A stretch of 64,000 nucleotides of DNA from Croceimicrobium sp965656185 (GTDB lineage: Bacteria > Bacteroidota > Bacteroidia > Flavobacteriales > Schleiferiaceae), in contig CBFHJH010000001.1 in NCBI GenBank assembly GCA_965656185.1, positions 186,001 to 250,000 of the forward strand, read 5' to 3'. The notes under the pieces are model-generated. The model saw only the letters and a program-made list of their open reading frames with translations. It had not been told where the DNA came from and searched no databases. Positions 8,078 through 16,262 of this stretch are shown in pieces. Numbering within the stretch: position 1 is the first letter of the stretch; every line of letters starts with the position of its first letter. The position numbers were made by a program, and so were the translations under genes.

Positions 8078-9706
8078 TTAAGTCTGTAATACACCTGGGT
8101 TAAAGGCTTTTTCGATTGGAGCGTGATTAGCCATTTCGATCCCCATGCTGATCCATTCTCGAGTATCGAGCGGATCTATTATAGCGTCTGTCCACAACCT
8201 TGCAGCGGCATATTCTGGTTTCATTTGCTTTTCATAACGGGCATGGATATCGTCTAGCAGCTTTTTCTCGTCTTCTGGCGTTATTTCCTTGCCTTGCGCT
8301 TTGAGGCGTGACTTTTCGATCTGTAACAATACTTTGGCTGCTTGCGCGCCACCCATTACGGCCAGCTTGCTATTGGGCCAAGCCACAATTAACCTGGGGT
8401 CATAAGCCTTACCACACATGGCGTAGTTGCCTGCACCAAAGCTATTGCCAATGATCACGGTAAATTTAGGAACCACAGAATTGCTCATGGTGTTAACCAT
8501 TTTGGCGCCATCTTTAATAATGCCACCATGCTCGCTACGGGATCCCACCATGAAACCGGTCACATCTTGTAAGAAAACCAAAGGAATTTTTTTCTGATTG
8601 CAATTGGCGATAAAGCGAGACGCCTTATCGGCCGAGTCAGAGTAGATAACACCACCAAATTGAGTTTCGCCTTTCTTGGTGCGCAAAAGTTCTCGGTTAT
8701 TGGCCACGATACCAACCGCCCAGCCATCGATACGAGCGTAGCCGGTGATAATAGTTCTACCGTAGCCGGCTTTGTATTCTTCGAACTCGGAGCTATCCAC
8801 TAAGCGATCGATGATTTCCCTTGTTTTATAGGGCTTGGCGCCGTCGCGGGGGATTAGGCCATAAATTTCCTTTGGGTTTTTGGCTGGCTTTTGGCCCTTT
8901 ATTCGATTAAAACCAGCTTTATCGAAGTCTCCAATTTTGTCGACGATATTTTGAATGGAGCTAAGGGCAGCTTTATCGTCCTTACTTTTATAATCGGTTA
9001 CCCCCGAAATTTCGCAGTGTGTGGTGGCACCGCCGAGGGTTTCATTATCAATGTCTTCACCAATGGCGGCTTTTACCAAATAGGAACCCGCCAAGAAAAT
9101 AGATCCAGTTTTATCTACGATTAGGGCTTCATCGCTCATAATGGGGAGGTAAGCCCCACCGGCGACACAGCTACCCATGATAGCCGCAATTTGCGTAATG
9201 CCTTTTGAAGACAAGATAGCATTGTTGCGGAAGATGCGCCCGAAGTGCTCCTTATCGGGAAAGATCTCATCTTGCATTGGGAGGTACACTCCAGCACTAT
9301 CCACCAAGTAAATGATAGGGATGTGGTTTTCTAAGGCAATTTCCTGAGCTCTAAGATTCTTTTTACCGGTGATAGGGAACCAAGCACCCGCTTTTACAGT
9401 GGCGTCGTTGGCAACCACGATACACATTTTACCTTTGATATAGCCTAATACGACCACCACACCACCACCGGGGCAGCCACCGTGATCTTGATACATTTCA
9501 TATCCCGCAAAAGCGCCAATTTCCAATTGGGGTTTTTTAGGGTCCAAGAGAAACTTGATCCTTTCACGCGCACTTAGCTTACCCTGAGCATGCTGTTTGG
9601 CTATTTTTTTGTCACCACCACCTTTGTGGATCTGGCCTAACTTGTTTTTTACCTCAGACATTAAGAGTTTGAGGTGATCTTCGTTCTTATTGAATTCAAT
9701 GTTCAT
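8078..9706 (-). CDS. Acyl-CoA carboxylase beta subunit (carboxyltransferase)
   Basis: 542 residues, the normal length for the beta subunit of propionyl-/methylcrotonyl-CoA carboxylases. It transfers CO2 from biotin to an acyl-CoA. Visible: HAQGKLSARERIKFLLD near residue 38; crotonase-fold carboxyltransferase halves with GGCPGGGVVVVLG, MGSCVAGGAYLPIMSD and ETLGGATTHCEISGVTDY in the N-half; and GFMVGSRSEHGGIIKDGAKM and GNSFGAGNYAMCGKAYDPR in the C-half. The DSAGVYLPMQDEIFPD segment resembles methylcrotonyl-CoA carboxylase most, favouring leucine breakdown, but substrate is not certain. No biotin carboxylase subunit lies nearby. It overlaps the upstream gene by 11 bases. Confidence 0.9.
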   Translation of the reverse strand: MNIEFNKNEDHLKLLMSEVKNKLGQIHKGGGDKKIAKQHAQGKLSARERIKFLLDPKKPQLEIGAFAGYEMYQDHGGCPGGGVVVVLGYIKGKMCIVVANDATVKAGAWFPITGKKNLRAQEIALENHIPIIYLVDSAGVYLPMQDEIFPDKEHFGRIFRNNAILSSKGITQIAAIMGSCVAGGAYLPIMSDEALIVDKTGSIFLAGSYLVKAAIGEDIDNETLGGATTHCEISGVTDYKSKDDKAALSSIQNIVDKIGDFDKAGFNRIKGQKPAKNPKEIYGLIPRDGAKPYKTREIIDRLVDSSEFEEYKAGYGRTIITGYARIDGWAVGIVANNRELLRTKKGETQFGGVIYSDSADKASRFIANCNQKKIPLVFLQDVTGFMVGSRSEHGGIIKDGAKMVNTMSNSVVPKFTVIIGNSFGAGNYAMCGKAYDPRLIVAWPNSKLAVMGGAQAAKVLLQIEKSRLKAQGKEITPEDEKKLLDDIHARYEKQMKPEYAAARLWTDAIIDPLDTREWISMGIEMANHAPIEKAFNPGVLQT

Positions 9707-10766
9707 TGGAGCGGCAATTTTCTACCCTAAATACCGACAATACCTCGTATAGTTCGGTGCCTTGGGCTTTACTTTTTAAGAGGTGAAAGAGATTAGCGCC
9801 TTCAAGGACGCTAACAAATATGATTTCGGGAAAGCCATCCCCACTAAGGTCTCCGTACCAATACAGCTCTGGTATGGCGCAGTTTCCGTAATTATCGATC
9901 AAACTAGCTAAATTTTGTTTCAGTTCCTTTCCATTTCTCACGGCTTTGAAAAGTACCTTGTAGTCTTTTGCTTCGGGGCAAGGACCGGTTTTAGTTATTT
10001 GGCCGGTGGCGCTTAAGCGAAGGCCGCTGCGGTTTTCTAAGATGAGCTCTTGTCCGGGGAATAGGCGTTTCCCGCGCACTTGAATACCTGTTAGCACATC
10101 CTCCAGTTCAATTTGTTTGTGAAGGATCACTTTATCGCTACCAATAAGAAAGAGTGAACGTTCTTCTTGGTCGGTAAGCAGGTCGAACTCCATTCCTTTT
10201 CCCACTTTTTCTTTACTGAGACTCACCTTCAGGTCTAGCGGCTTTATGCTTAGTTCTCCGCTAGGGTTAACTTCGCTATCCATGAAGATTCCGTACCAAT
10301 AGAGACTTAGATCGAGCTTTGATACATCACCGCAGTAGTTATAAGTTTCTACCAGGAATTGAAATTGATCTCCTTTAAAGTTAGGGTGTAGACTGGGCTT
10401 TTTAGAAGGTTCTAAAATACTGTCGCTCTGAGCTTGGATTTTTCTACTGGCCGCAATAAGCGAGTCGCTTTCGCGAGCTAGGGGGTCAATAAAGCCATCG
10501 AAGGCATAACCGATCTTTCCTTGATATTCCATCTTACGCCAGTCTCCTTTGATGCCTTCATATTCTAATTCGCCAAAAGATTGATTATTGCAGAAAAGGA
10601 CAGTATCGCCATAGGGCATCGTTAGGATTAATCCTTTACCAGCTTCTTTACGAAGAATCAAACCACTTTCGGCATTTACTGTAGCTAGACTCCATTCGCA
10701 TTCTTGCGCAAAAAAAGCTGGAGAGCAGACAATGCTTAGAATTAAGATCAAGAATTTTTGGCGCAT
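9696..10766 (-). CDS. Hypothetical secreted protein with SH3-like segment
   Basis: 356 residues, not assigned to a named family. Residues 1-20 form a signal peptide (MRQKFLILILSIVCSPAFFAQ). A bacterial SH3-like stretch follows at about 25-90 (GLILRKEAGKGLILTMPYGD; WRKMEYQGKIGYAFDGFI). The C-terminal third contains GDLSGDGFPEIIFVS, resembling a single FG-GAP/calcium-loop-like motif (DLSGDGFPE). It sits between wbqC (15-base gap) and the carboxylase (11-base overlap) in the parA operon. A periplasmic or surface role is inferred only from the signal peptide. Confidence 0.7.
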   Translation of the reverse strand: MRQKFLILILSIVCSPAFFAQECEWSLATVNAESGLILRKEAGKGLILTMPYGDTVLFCNNQSFGELEYEGIKGDWRKMEYQGKIGYAFDGFIDPLARESDSLIAASRKIQAQSDSILEPSKKPSLHPNFKGDQFQFLVETYNYCGDVSKLDLSLYWYGIFMDSEVNPSGELSIKPLDLKVSLSKEKVGKGMEFDLLTDQEERSLFLIGSDKVILHKQIELEDVLTGIQVRGKRLFPGQELILENRSGLRLSATGQITKTGPCPEAKDYKVLFKAVRNGKELKQNLASLIDNYGNCAIPELYWYGDLSGDGFPEIIFVSVLEGANLFHLLKSKAQGTELYEVLSVFRVENCRSNEH

Positions 10767-10781
10767 GTGCGAAAATACAAA

Positions 10782-11387
10782 TTATACTTCCCGAAGATAG
10801 TCATAGGCCGCTGGCCCTTCGTTGAATATTAGATCTAAAATAGAGAGGTTGGCCAAAAAGCCATGTTTATGGTCGAATACTTGAGGATAAGGCTTAAAGC
10901 TTGCAGCAGAATTTTTTTTTGGGTGAAATCCTTCGCGTAGGTCTAGGCAATCTTTAGCCTCGGCCTGCCATGCTTCGCTTAGCTGGTACTTTAACTTGAG
11001 GCGCAGCCAGCTTTCTGTTAATTCGACGCTAGCTAAGTTAAGGTCTAACAAAAAGCTCCATTCCTTTTGGTAAAATAATTCTAATTCGGGCGCTAAGCTG
11101 TCGAAAAAAGGGGAGGAGCCATAAGCACTTTTAAGAGCCTGCCAGTGTTTTTGCGACCAGTTTTCATTGGTGGCGATACGGGTGTCTTTGATCTGACCCT
11201 TGGTGCTGTGCACGATCGGGATGTTCAATAGCAACTTCCCATTAGGACTGGCTATATAGCAACGGTTGCGATACGATTGCTTGGGAAAGCTTTCCCATTG
11301 CTCAAACTGAATGGATTCGGCTTGTAATAGGGCCGAATAATAATCTAAAGGACCCCAGTAGCTTATGCTGAAAAGGGCTTTTTTCAA
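10782..11387 (-). CDS. WbqC-like family protein
   Basis: 201 residues of the WbqC-like family (PF08889). Visible: SYWGPLDYYSALLQAESIQFE, SYRNRCYIASPNGKLLLNIPI, and the NENWSQKHWQALKSAYGSSPFF block. The family is tied to surface polysaccharide loci in some bacteria, but in Bacteroidota it is a widespread core gene next to lepB and dapB with unclear biochemical role. The start is TTG at 11387; TTGA overlaps the lepB stop by 4 bases, and no ATG in frame would keep the conserved N-terminus. Confidence 0.85.
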   Translation of the reverse strand: MKKALFSISYWGPLDYYSALLQAESIQFEQWESFPKQSYRNRCYIASPNGKLLLNIPIVHSTKGQIKDTRIATNENWSQKHWQALKSAYGSSPFFDSLAPELELFYQKEWSFLLDLNLASVELTESWLRLKLKYQLSEAWQAEAKDCLDLREGFHPKKNSAASFKPYPQVFDHKHGFLANLSILDLIFNEGPAAYDYLREV

Positions 11388-13018
11388 GCAGTTTTCTTTT
11401 TCTTGCGGTAGTAATTAAAGCCGTAGCCTAGTGCCACAACCACCACAAATGGCCAAAAATAACTGGTACGTTCTTCACCACCACTTACCGTGGTAAATAC
11501 ACGTTCTGTGCGGATCATATCAGTACCCGACGCATATTTATCATAACTCATCCAAATGAAAACTGGCTTGCCTACAATATGATCCTCTGGTACAAAGCCC
11601 CAATAACGACTATCTAAGGAGTTATGGCGATTGTCGCCCATCATCCAATAATAGTTCTGCTGAAAAGTATAAAGGTTGGTAGCCTCGCCATTAATGTAAA
11701 ACTGATTACCCTCTTTACGGAAACTGTTACCTTCGTATACCTCGATGATTCGCTTGTAGAGATAGTAGTTATTGATGGTTAGCTCAATTTGCATTCCGGC
11801 CTTGGGAATGTAGATCGGGCCATAATTATCTCGGGTCCATTTAAAGGGAATATTTTGAGAATTAGCCGGATTAGGGAAGATCTCACTATTCACCATCATG
11901 GGTGGGTATTGCTGCAGTAATACCTTAAGATTAGCTGGATAATCCTGTGGATAAGCGCTATGATCTACTTCGCTATTGATCGGAATTACCGCTTCTATTC
12001 CTGGTTGAGCTTTAAAGGCATCCAATTTTGAATCGCTAATGGTTACCACGTATTCGTGATAGCCCTGTGCGCTAGGCGGTAAATTGCGACCGTCGAAATA
12101 AATCACATCACCGGCCATGGGACTATAATTTATATCAAATTCCTTTTTCAGAACATCGGCATTAAGCGGAATTTGCTTGACCCTAACGAAGTATTGAAAT
12201 TGTCTTTCTGCTCGCGGTGGAAGCTGGTTTTCCTCTCCGTTGATAAATACTTTGCGATCTTTAATCTCCAAGGTATCGCCTGCAATGGCTAAGCAACGCT
12301 TCACGTAATGCTCGCGCTTATCTACCGGGTATTGATCCTCCATGGGGTAATTGAAAACCACGGGATCGTTTCGTTTTACATTAGATATTTTAGGAAGCCT
12401 AGCGTAAGGGAATTTTACGATATCGCTAAAGGCCTTCATTTCGGTAAAAGGAACTTTATTATGCATCAGCGGAAGCGCAAAAGGAGTCATGGGCAAACGA
12501 CTACCATATTGCAATTTGCTCACGAATAAGAAGTCTCCTACCATCATCGATTTTTCCATCGATGGCGTAGGGATGGTAAAGGCCTCGAAAGTGTAGGCCC
12601 TAATTAAAGTTGCTGCAATAATGGCAAAGACGATAGAAGCAAAGCCTTCGCTAATATATTTACGAATGATCTTTTGATCGCGTTCGTGGTATTTTAAGTC
12701 CTTAGCTAATGAGAGGTAGCCGAAGTAAAGGCCGAAAGTGATTACCCCTAAAAAGGTATTCAATTTATTGGCGATACGATACATGTGCATCAATTCGAAG
12801 AAAATGACCACCATCATTACATTACCCACTACCGGTAAGATGGCCAAAATGGTCCACCACCAGGGGCGTTGAATGACCTTGGTCATTATGTAAACATTGT
12901 AAAATGGGATCAAGGCTTGCCAGCTCTTAAAGCCAGCATTAGTGATGAATTTTAAACTGATCACTCCATAGTAGATATGGAGGATGGTCAGAAAAATAAG
13001 GGTTTCTAAACCGCTCAT
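11384..13018 (-). CDS. lepB: Signal peptidase I, long Bacteroidota form
   Basis: 544-residue inner-membrane signal peptidase I that removes signal peptides from exported proteins. The N-terminal part has several hydrophobic segments (about 1-20, 55-75, 85-105, 125-141), more than E. coli LepB. The catalytic Ser is Ser153 in TPSMEKSMMVGD, and the Lys lies near residue 240 in HYVKRCLAIAGD. Box E reads MGDNRHNSLDSRYWGFVP. A final hydrophobic stretch and KKKK tail close the protein. The roughly 200-residue insertion between the catalytic boxes is usual in this phylum. Overlaps dapB by 4 bases (ATGA). Confidence 0.93.
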   Translation of the reverse strand: MSGLETLIFLTILHIYYGVISLKFITNAGFKSWQALIPFYNVYIMTKVIQRPWWWTILAILPVVGNVMMVVIFFELMHMYRIANKLNTFLGVITFGLYFGYLSLAKDLKYHERDQKIIRKYISEGFASIVFAIIAATLIRAYTFEAFTIPTPSMEKSMMVGDFLFVSKLQYGSRLPMTPFALPLMHNKVPFTEMKAFSDIVKFPYARLPKISNVKRNDPVVFNYPMEDQYPVDKREHYVKRCLAIAGDTLEIKDRKVFINGEENQLPPRAERQFQYFVRVKQIPLNADVLKKEFDINYSPMAGDVIYFDGRNLPPSAQGYHEYVVTISDSKLDAFKAQPGIEAVIPINSEVDHSAYPQDYPANLKVLLQQYPPMMVNSEIFPNPANSQNIPFKWTRDNYGPIYIPKAGMQIELTINNYYLYKRIIEVYEGNSFRKEGNQFYINGEATNLYTFQQNYYWMMGDNRHNSLDSRYWGFVPEDHIVGKPVFIWMSYDKYASGTDMIRTERVFTTVSGGEERTSYFWPFVVVVALGYGFNYYRKKKKTA

Positions 13019-13824
13019 GCTTTTAAATTTAGAACATCAGACATTTCGAAAACGCCTTTTTTACCTTTTAGGTATTCGGCAGCCAGTACGGCTCCTAAGG
13101 CAAAGCCTTGCCGGTTTTTGGCGGCATGACTTATTTCGATCGAGTCGATGTCGTTTTCGTATTTAATACTATGGGTACCTGGTACTTCATCTTTACGCTT
13201 GGCGCTGATGGGTAAATGTTTTGCTTTTTGATCTGGAAGNNNNNNNNNNNNNNNNNNNNNNNNNNNNNNNNNNNNNNNNNNNNNNNNNNNNNNNNNNNNN
13301 NNNNNNNNNNNNNNNNNNNNNNNNNNNNNNNNNNNNNNGAGGGTCCAGCCTTCAAGTTTAGCTTGTCGATCAATAATTTGTTCGGCTAAACTTATAGCAG
13401 TGCCAGATGGGGCGTCCTTTTTATGAATATGGTGGATCTCTTCAAGGCTCACCTGATAATCGAAATCGCCAATTAGTTCGGCTAACCGTTTATTTAAGGC
13501 AAAAAACAGATTGACTCCTAGGCTGAAGTTCGAGGCATAAAGGAAAGCTGATTCATTGGCTTTACAAATATCAATGGCCTCTTGATAGTGCTCTAACCAA
13601 CCAGTGGTGCCAGTGACCACAGGAACCTTATGTTCGAAGCATGTTTTCAAATTCGAGAAAGCGGCTTCGGGCACACTAAACTCGATCGCAACCTCTGCTT
13701 TTTTCAATTCTTGTGGATCAATTCCATCCGAACCGAATTTAGCAACCACTTCATGATCCCTTTCAATTAATAATCTTTCGATGATCCGGCCCATTTTGCC
13801 GTAACCAATTAGGGCAACTTTCAT
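13015..13824 (-). CDS. dapB: 4-hydroxy-tetrahydrodipicolinate reductase (interrupted by N run)
   Basis: Reduces hydroxy-tetrahydrodipicolinate in lysine and peptidoglycan precursor synthesis. Visible: N-terminal nucleotide fold MKVALIGYGKMGRIIERLL, VVTGTTGW (residues 70-77), EIHHIHKKDAPSGTA (the DAPSGT substrate site), and EVPGTHSIKY with HAAKNRQGFALGAVLAAEYL at the end. A run of 99 Ns (13240-13338) falls between EGWTL and LPDQKAKHL and keeps the frame. Without it the protein is 236 residues, the length normal for Bacteroidota, so the gap is probably a placeholder. It overlaps lepB and the DUF5683 gene by 4 bases each. Confidence 0.93.
   Translation of the reverse strand: MKVALIGYGKMGRIIERLLIERDHEVVAKFGSDGIDPQELKKAEVAIEFSVPEAAFSNLKTCFEHKVPVVTGTTGWLEHYQEAIDICKANESAFLYASNFSLGVNLFFALNKRLAELIGDFDYQVSLEEIHHIHKKDAPSGTAISLAEQIIDRQAKLEGWTLXXXXXXXXXXXXXXXXXXXXXXXXXXXXXXXXXLPDQKAKHLPISAKRKDEVPGTHSIKYENDIDSIEISHAAKNRQGFALGAVLAAEYLKGKKGVFEMSDVLNLKA
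13240..13338. other. Assembly gap of 99 Ns inside dapB
   Basis: Ninety-nine undetermined bases. The length is a multiple of three and the flanking reading frame is unbroken. The flanks read naturally as one continuous DapB segment, so the true gap may be near zero. Confidence 0.97.
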
Positions 13825-14363
13825 GGCGTTAAATTTATTTGCATTCTAAAGCCCACTGCAGGAAAGCGATTTACATAAAATAGATTAGGCTCTACTCTCA
13901 TGCTGATATTTTCGTCAACATTGTAATAGTATAAATGCGCGTCTACGTGAGCGTCTATTACATTAAGGGCCCAAACCAAACCTCCGATAATTAGGGAAAG
14001 GTCGCGCCAGTCGCGGTAAATGTTTTGCAGTTCAATTAGCTGGCGTTCATTATACAGGTTGGTGAACTCATCAGTGCCTACAGTATTTGAATCTAAGCGT
14101 GAAAGAAAGGCGTCTAAATAGCGTCGGTATTCCCGTTGGTTTTCGATAGCAAAGTAAACGCAGGTACCTATGCCGCCATAAATGATCGGTAATTTCCAGT
14201 ACTTGCCATTATACATTTGACCAGCACCAGGAAGTGCGGTAGATAACCAGGTCGCCTTTGCCACGGAGTGTCCGGTATCGGCTACCACTTCCGTTTCTTG
14301 TTTGGCTTCATATTTAAGACTATCGGCAGACTGCGCAAGTACAGCAGGCCCGGCCAAAAGCAA
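13821..14363 (-). CDS. DUF5683 membrane protein; true start uncertain
   Basis: About 180 residues, DUF5683 family: ATWLSTALPGAGQMYNGKYW is the family's hallmark, followed by a hydrophobic segment (LPIIYGGIGTCVYFAI) and a second one (LSLIIGGLVWALNVIDAHVD). The listed start is TTG at 14363, which gives only a stub of a signal sequence (LLLAGPAVLAQ). The same frame runs upstream to the parB stop (14397-14399) as AIRSLVLYIALL, which would complete a good signal peptide, but it holds no ATG, GTG or earlier TTG. An ATC at 14391-14393 is the only conspicuous candidate. Function is unknown; gene order next to parAB and dapB is conserved in Bacteroidota. Overlaps dapB by 4 bases. Confidence 0.8.
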   Translation of the reverse strand: MLLAGPAVLAQSADSLKYEAKQETEVVADTGHSVAKATWLSTALPGAGQMYNGKYWKLPIIYGGIGTCVYFAIENQREYRRYLDAFLSRLDSNTVGTDEFTNLYNERQLIELQNIYRDWRDLSLIIGGLVWALNVIDAHVDAHLYYYNVDENISMRVEPNLFYVNRFPAVGFRMQINLTP

Positions 14364-14396
14364 TAGGGCGATATATAGGACTAATGATCGGATTGC

Positions 14397-15287
14397 TTAG
14401 GATTTAAGCAGAGCAACGATACGCTCGAATTCTTCGTCGTTCTTGAAATTAATACTGATCTTACCACGTCCACGTTTGCTCCGACTTAAATTAACCTTCG
14501 ATTCTAAATGTGCTTCCAATTCAGATTGAACTTGCTTATAGGTCTCCGGTAATTTTGCCTTTGAGCTAGATTTGGTGGTACTGGCTCCGTTTTTCAATTT
14601 ACGGGCCGCTTCTTCCACTTGCCTAACGCTTAAAGCTTTGGCTATAGTATCCTGATAAAGCTTGATTTGGGCTTCTTCTTCCTCGATATTGATCAAGGCA
14701 CGTGCATGACCCATACTGATCATTTTATCGCGTAAACCTGCCTGAACCAAAGGTTGCAGCTTTAAAAGTCGTAGATAGTTAGTAATGGTAGAACGCTTTT
14801 TACCCACCCTTTCACTCATGGCTTCTTGGGTTAGTTCACATTCTTCGATCAGTCTTTGATAACTCAGGGCAATTTCGATGGGATCCAGTTCTTCACGCTG
14901 AATATTTTCGACCAATGCCATTTCCAAAACCGTTTGGTCATCGGCGAGTCGTAAATAAGCAGGAATCGATTCTAATCCCGCCATTTGAGCGGCCCTAAAT
15001 CGACGCTCACCACTAATGATCTGGAAGCTTTTGTCTTCCATGCGGCGCACCGTGATAGGCTGCACTATACCTAATTCCTTGATCGAAGCTGCTAATTCTT
15101 CTAAAGCTTCTTTATCAAAGATGGTTCGGGGCTGGTCGGGATTAGCGTGAATCTCCGTAAGGGGAATCTCGGCAATAGAACCTAAGATCTTATCTGCATC
15201 CTTTTCCTGGGCCGAGCTGATGTCGGCATTATCTTTTAACAAGGCGGCAAGGCCCTTTCCCATTGCTTTTCTTTTCGGTGTTGCCAT
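14397..15287 (-). CDS. parB: Chromosome partitioning protein ParB
   Basis: 296-residue centromere-binding protein that loads at parS sites and slides as a CTP-dependent clamp. Visible: GKGLAALL near residue 10; ParB/Srx domain with IHANPDQPRTIFDKEALEEL, then GERRFRAAQMAGLESIPAYL (CTP-binding GERR motif); ENIQREELDPIEIALSYQRL; and a helix-turn-helix LTQEAMSERVGKKRSTITNYL. The C-terminal part is a basic linker and dimer domain. I chose the ATG at 15287; the frame also extends 6 codons to a TTG at 15305. It lies directly behind parA, as usual. Confidence 0.95.
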   Translation of the reverse strand: MATPKRKAMGKGLAALLKDNADISSAQEKDADKILGSIAEIPLTEIHANPDQPRTIFDKEALEELAASIKELGIVQPITVRRMEDKSFQIISGERRFRAAQMAGLESIPAYLRLADDQTVLEMALVENIQREELDPIEIALSYQRLIEECELTQEAMSERVGKKRSTITNYLRLLKLQPLVQAGLRDKMISMGHARALINIEEEEAQIKLYQDTIAKALSVRQVEEAARKLKNGASTTKSSSKAKLPETYKQVQSELEAHLESKVNLSRSKRGRGKISINFKNDEEFERIVALLKS

Positions 15288-15308
15288 TAGTGCTTTTTCT
15301 CTCAAGAC

Positions 15309-16091
15309 CTAGGCTTCTGCCTCGATCTCCTCGTTCTTTTCCAAAAATTCGCGGGCCAAATTTAAGTAATTCTCAGCCCCATTGCTGGAAGCATCGTACA
15401 TGATAATGGTTTCACCATAACTAGGCGCTTCGCTAAGTCGCACATTACGCTGAATTATTGTATTGAAAACCATCTTGTTGAAGTGGGTACGCACTTCCTC
15501 GACCACTTGGTTACTAAGACGTAAACGAGAATCGTACATGGTGAGTAAAAGTCCTTCTATATCAAGGTCAGGGTTGTGAATGTTTTGCACACTCTTGATC
15601 GTGTTAAGGAGTTTACCCAAGCCTTCCAATGCGAAGTATTCGCACTGAATGGGAATGATAACACTATCGGCTGCCGTTAGCGCGTTCAAGGTAATGAGCC
15701 CCAAACTAGGCGCGCAATCGATTAAGATGTAATCGTATTTATCCTTGATGCCGCCCAGGGCATTTTTTAGCATGTGCTCCCGACGTTCTTTGTCCACCAA
15801 CTCAATTTCTACTGCCACTAGATCGATCTGGGCCGGGATAAGGTCCAAATTGGGATTATCGGTTTTAACGATGGCGTCGGCGGCATTGCTTTCATGTTCG
15901 AGCACCTGATAAGTGCCCAGTTTCACCTCTTCCGGATCAAAACCCAAGGCAGAAGTGGTATTGGCCTGGGGATCGGCATCAATAACCAGAACCTTTTTCT
16001 CTAAAACTCCTAAGCTTGCTGATAAATTTACCGCAGTGGTAGTCTTACCAACGCCCCCTTTTTGATTTGCAACGGCAACGATTTTTCCCAT
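15309..16091 (-). CDS. parA: Chromosome partitioning ATPase ParA/Soj
   Basis: 260-residue Walker-type ATPase that segregates chromosome origins with ParB. The deviant Walker A is KGGVGKTTTAVNLS at residues 10-23, with ADPQANTTSALG (A') and DYILIDCAPSLGLITLNAL (Walker B region) following. Length and motifs match chromosomal Soj rather than plasmid types with a DNA-binding N-terminal domain. It is the first gene of a run that appears continuous to the carboxylase at 8078. Promoter signals upstream are weak; a 9-bp inverted repeat lies in the 171-base gap shared with the divergent FMN reductase. Confidence 0.95.
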   Translation of the reverse strand: MGKIVAVANQKGGVGKTTTAVNLSASLGVLEKKVLVIDADPQANTTSALGFDPEEVKLGTYQVLEHESNAADAIVKTDNPNLDLIPAQIDLVAVEIELVDKERREHMLKNALGGIKDKYDYILIDCAPSLGLITLNALTAADSVIIPIQCEYFALEGLGKLLNTIKSVQNIHNPDLDIEGLLLTMYDSRLRLSNQVVEEVRTHFNKMVFNTIIQRNVRLSEAPSYGETIIMYDASSNGAENYLNLAREFLEKNEEIEAEA

Positions 16092-16171
16092 ATCAGTTTT
16101 TGAAATCTTTTTTCCTTATTTCTTGTTCTATCCCTAATAAAACCCTGGAAATGGTAACGAGATACCCGTAC

Positions 16172-16205
16172 TTTGTACTTCCAGAAAGGATGCCTAAAGT
16201 ACAAA
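16172..16205. repeat. Inverted repeat between parA and the FMN reductase gene
   Basis: TTTGTACTT (16172-16180) and AAGTACAAA (16197-16205) are perfect 9-bp inverted arms with a 16-base spacer, in the middle of a divergent intergenic region. The left arm is part of a 12-mer, TACTTTGTACTT, found again (reverse orientation) at 2829-2840. It could be an operator or back-to-back promoter boxes. Confidence 0.45.
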
Positions 16206-16262
16206 TATCAAGCCTTAGACCCGGGGATTTTAAGAGACTTTTACCAACAATAAATTAAGCAA

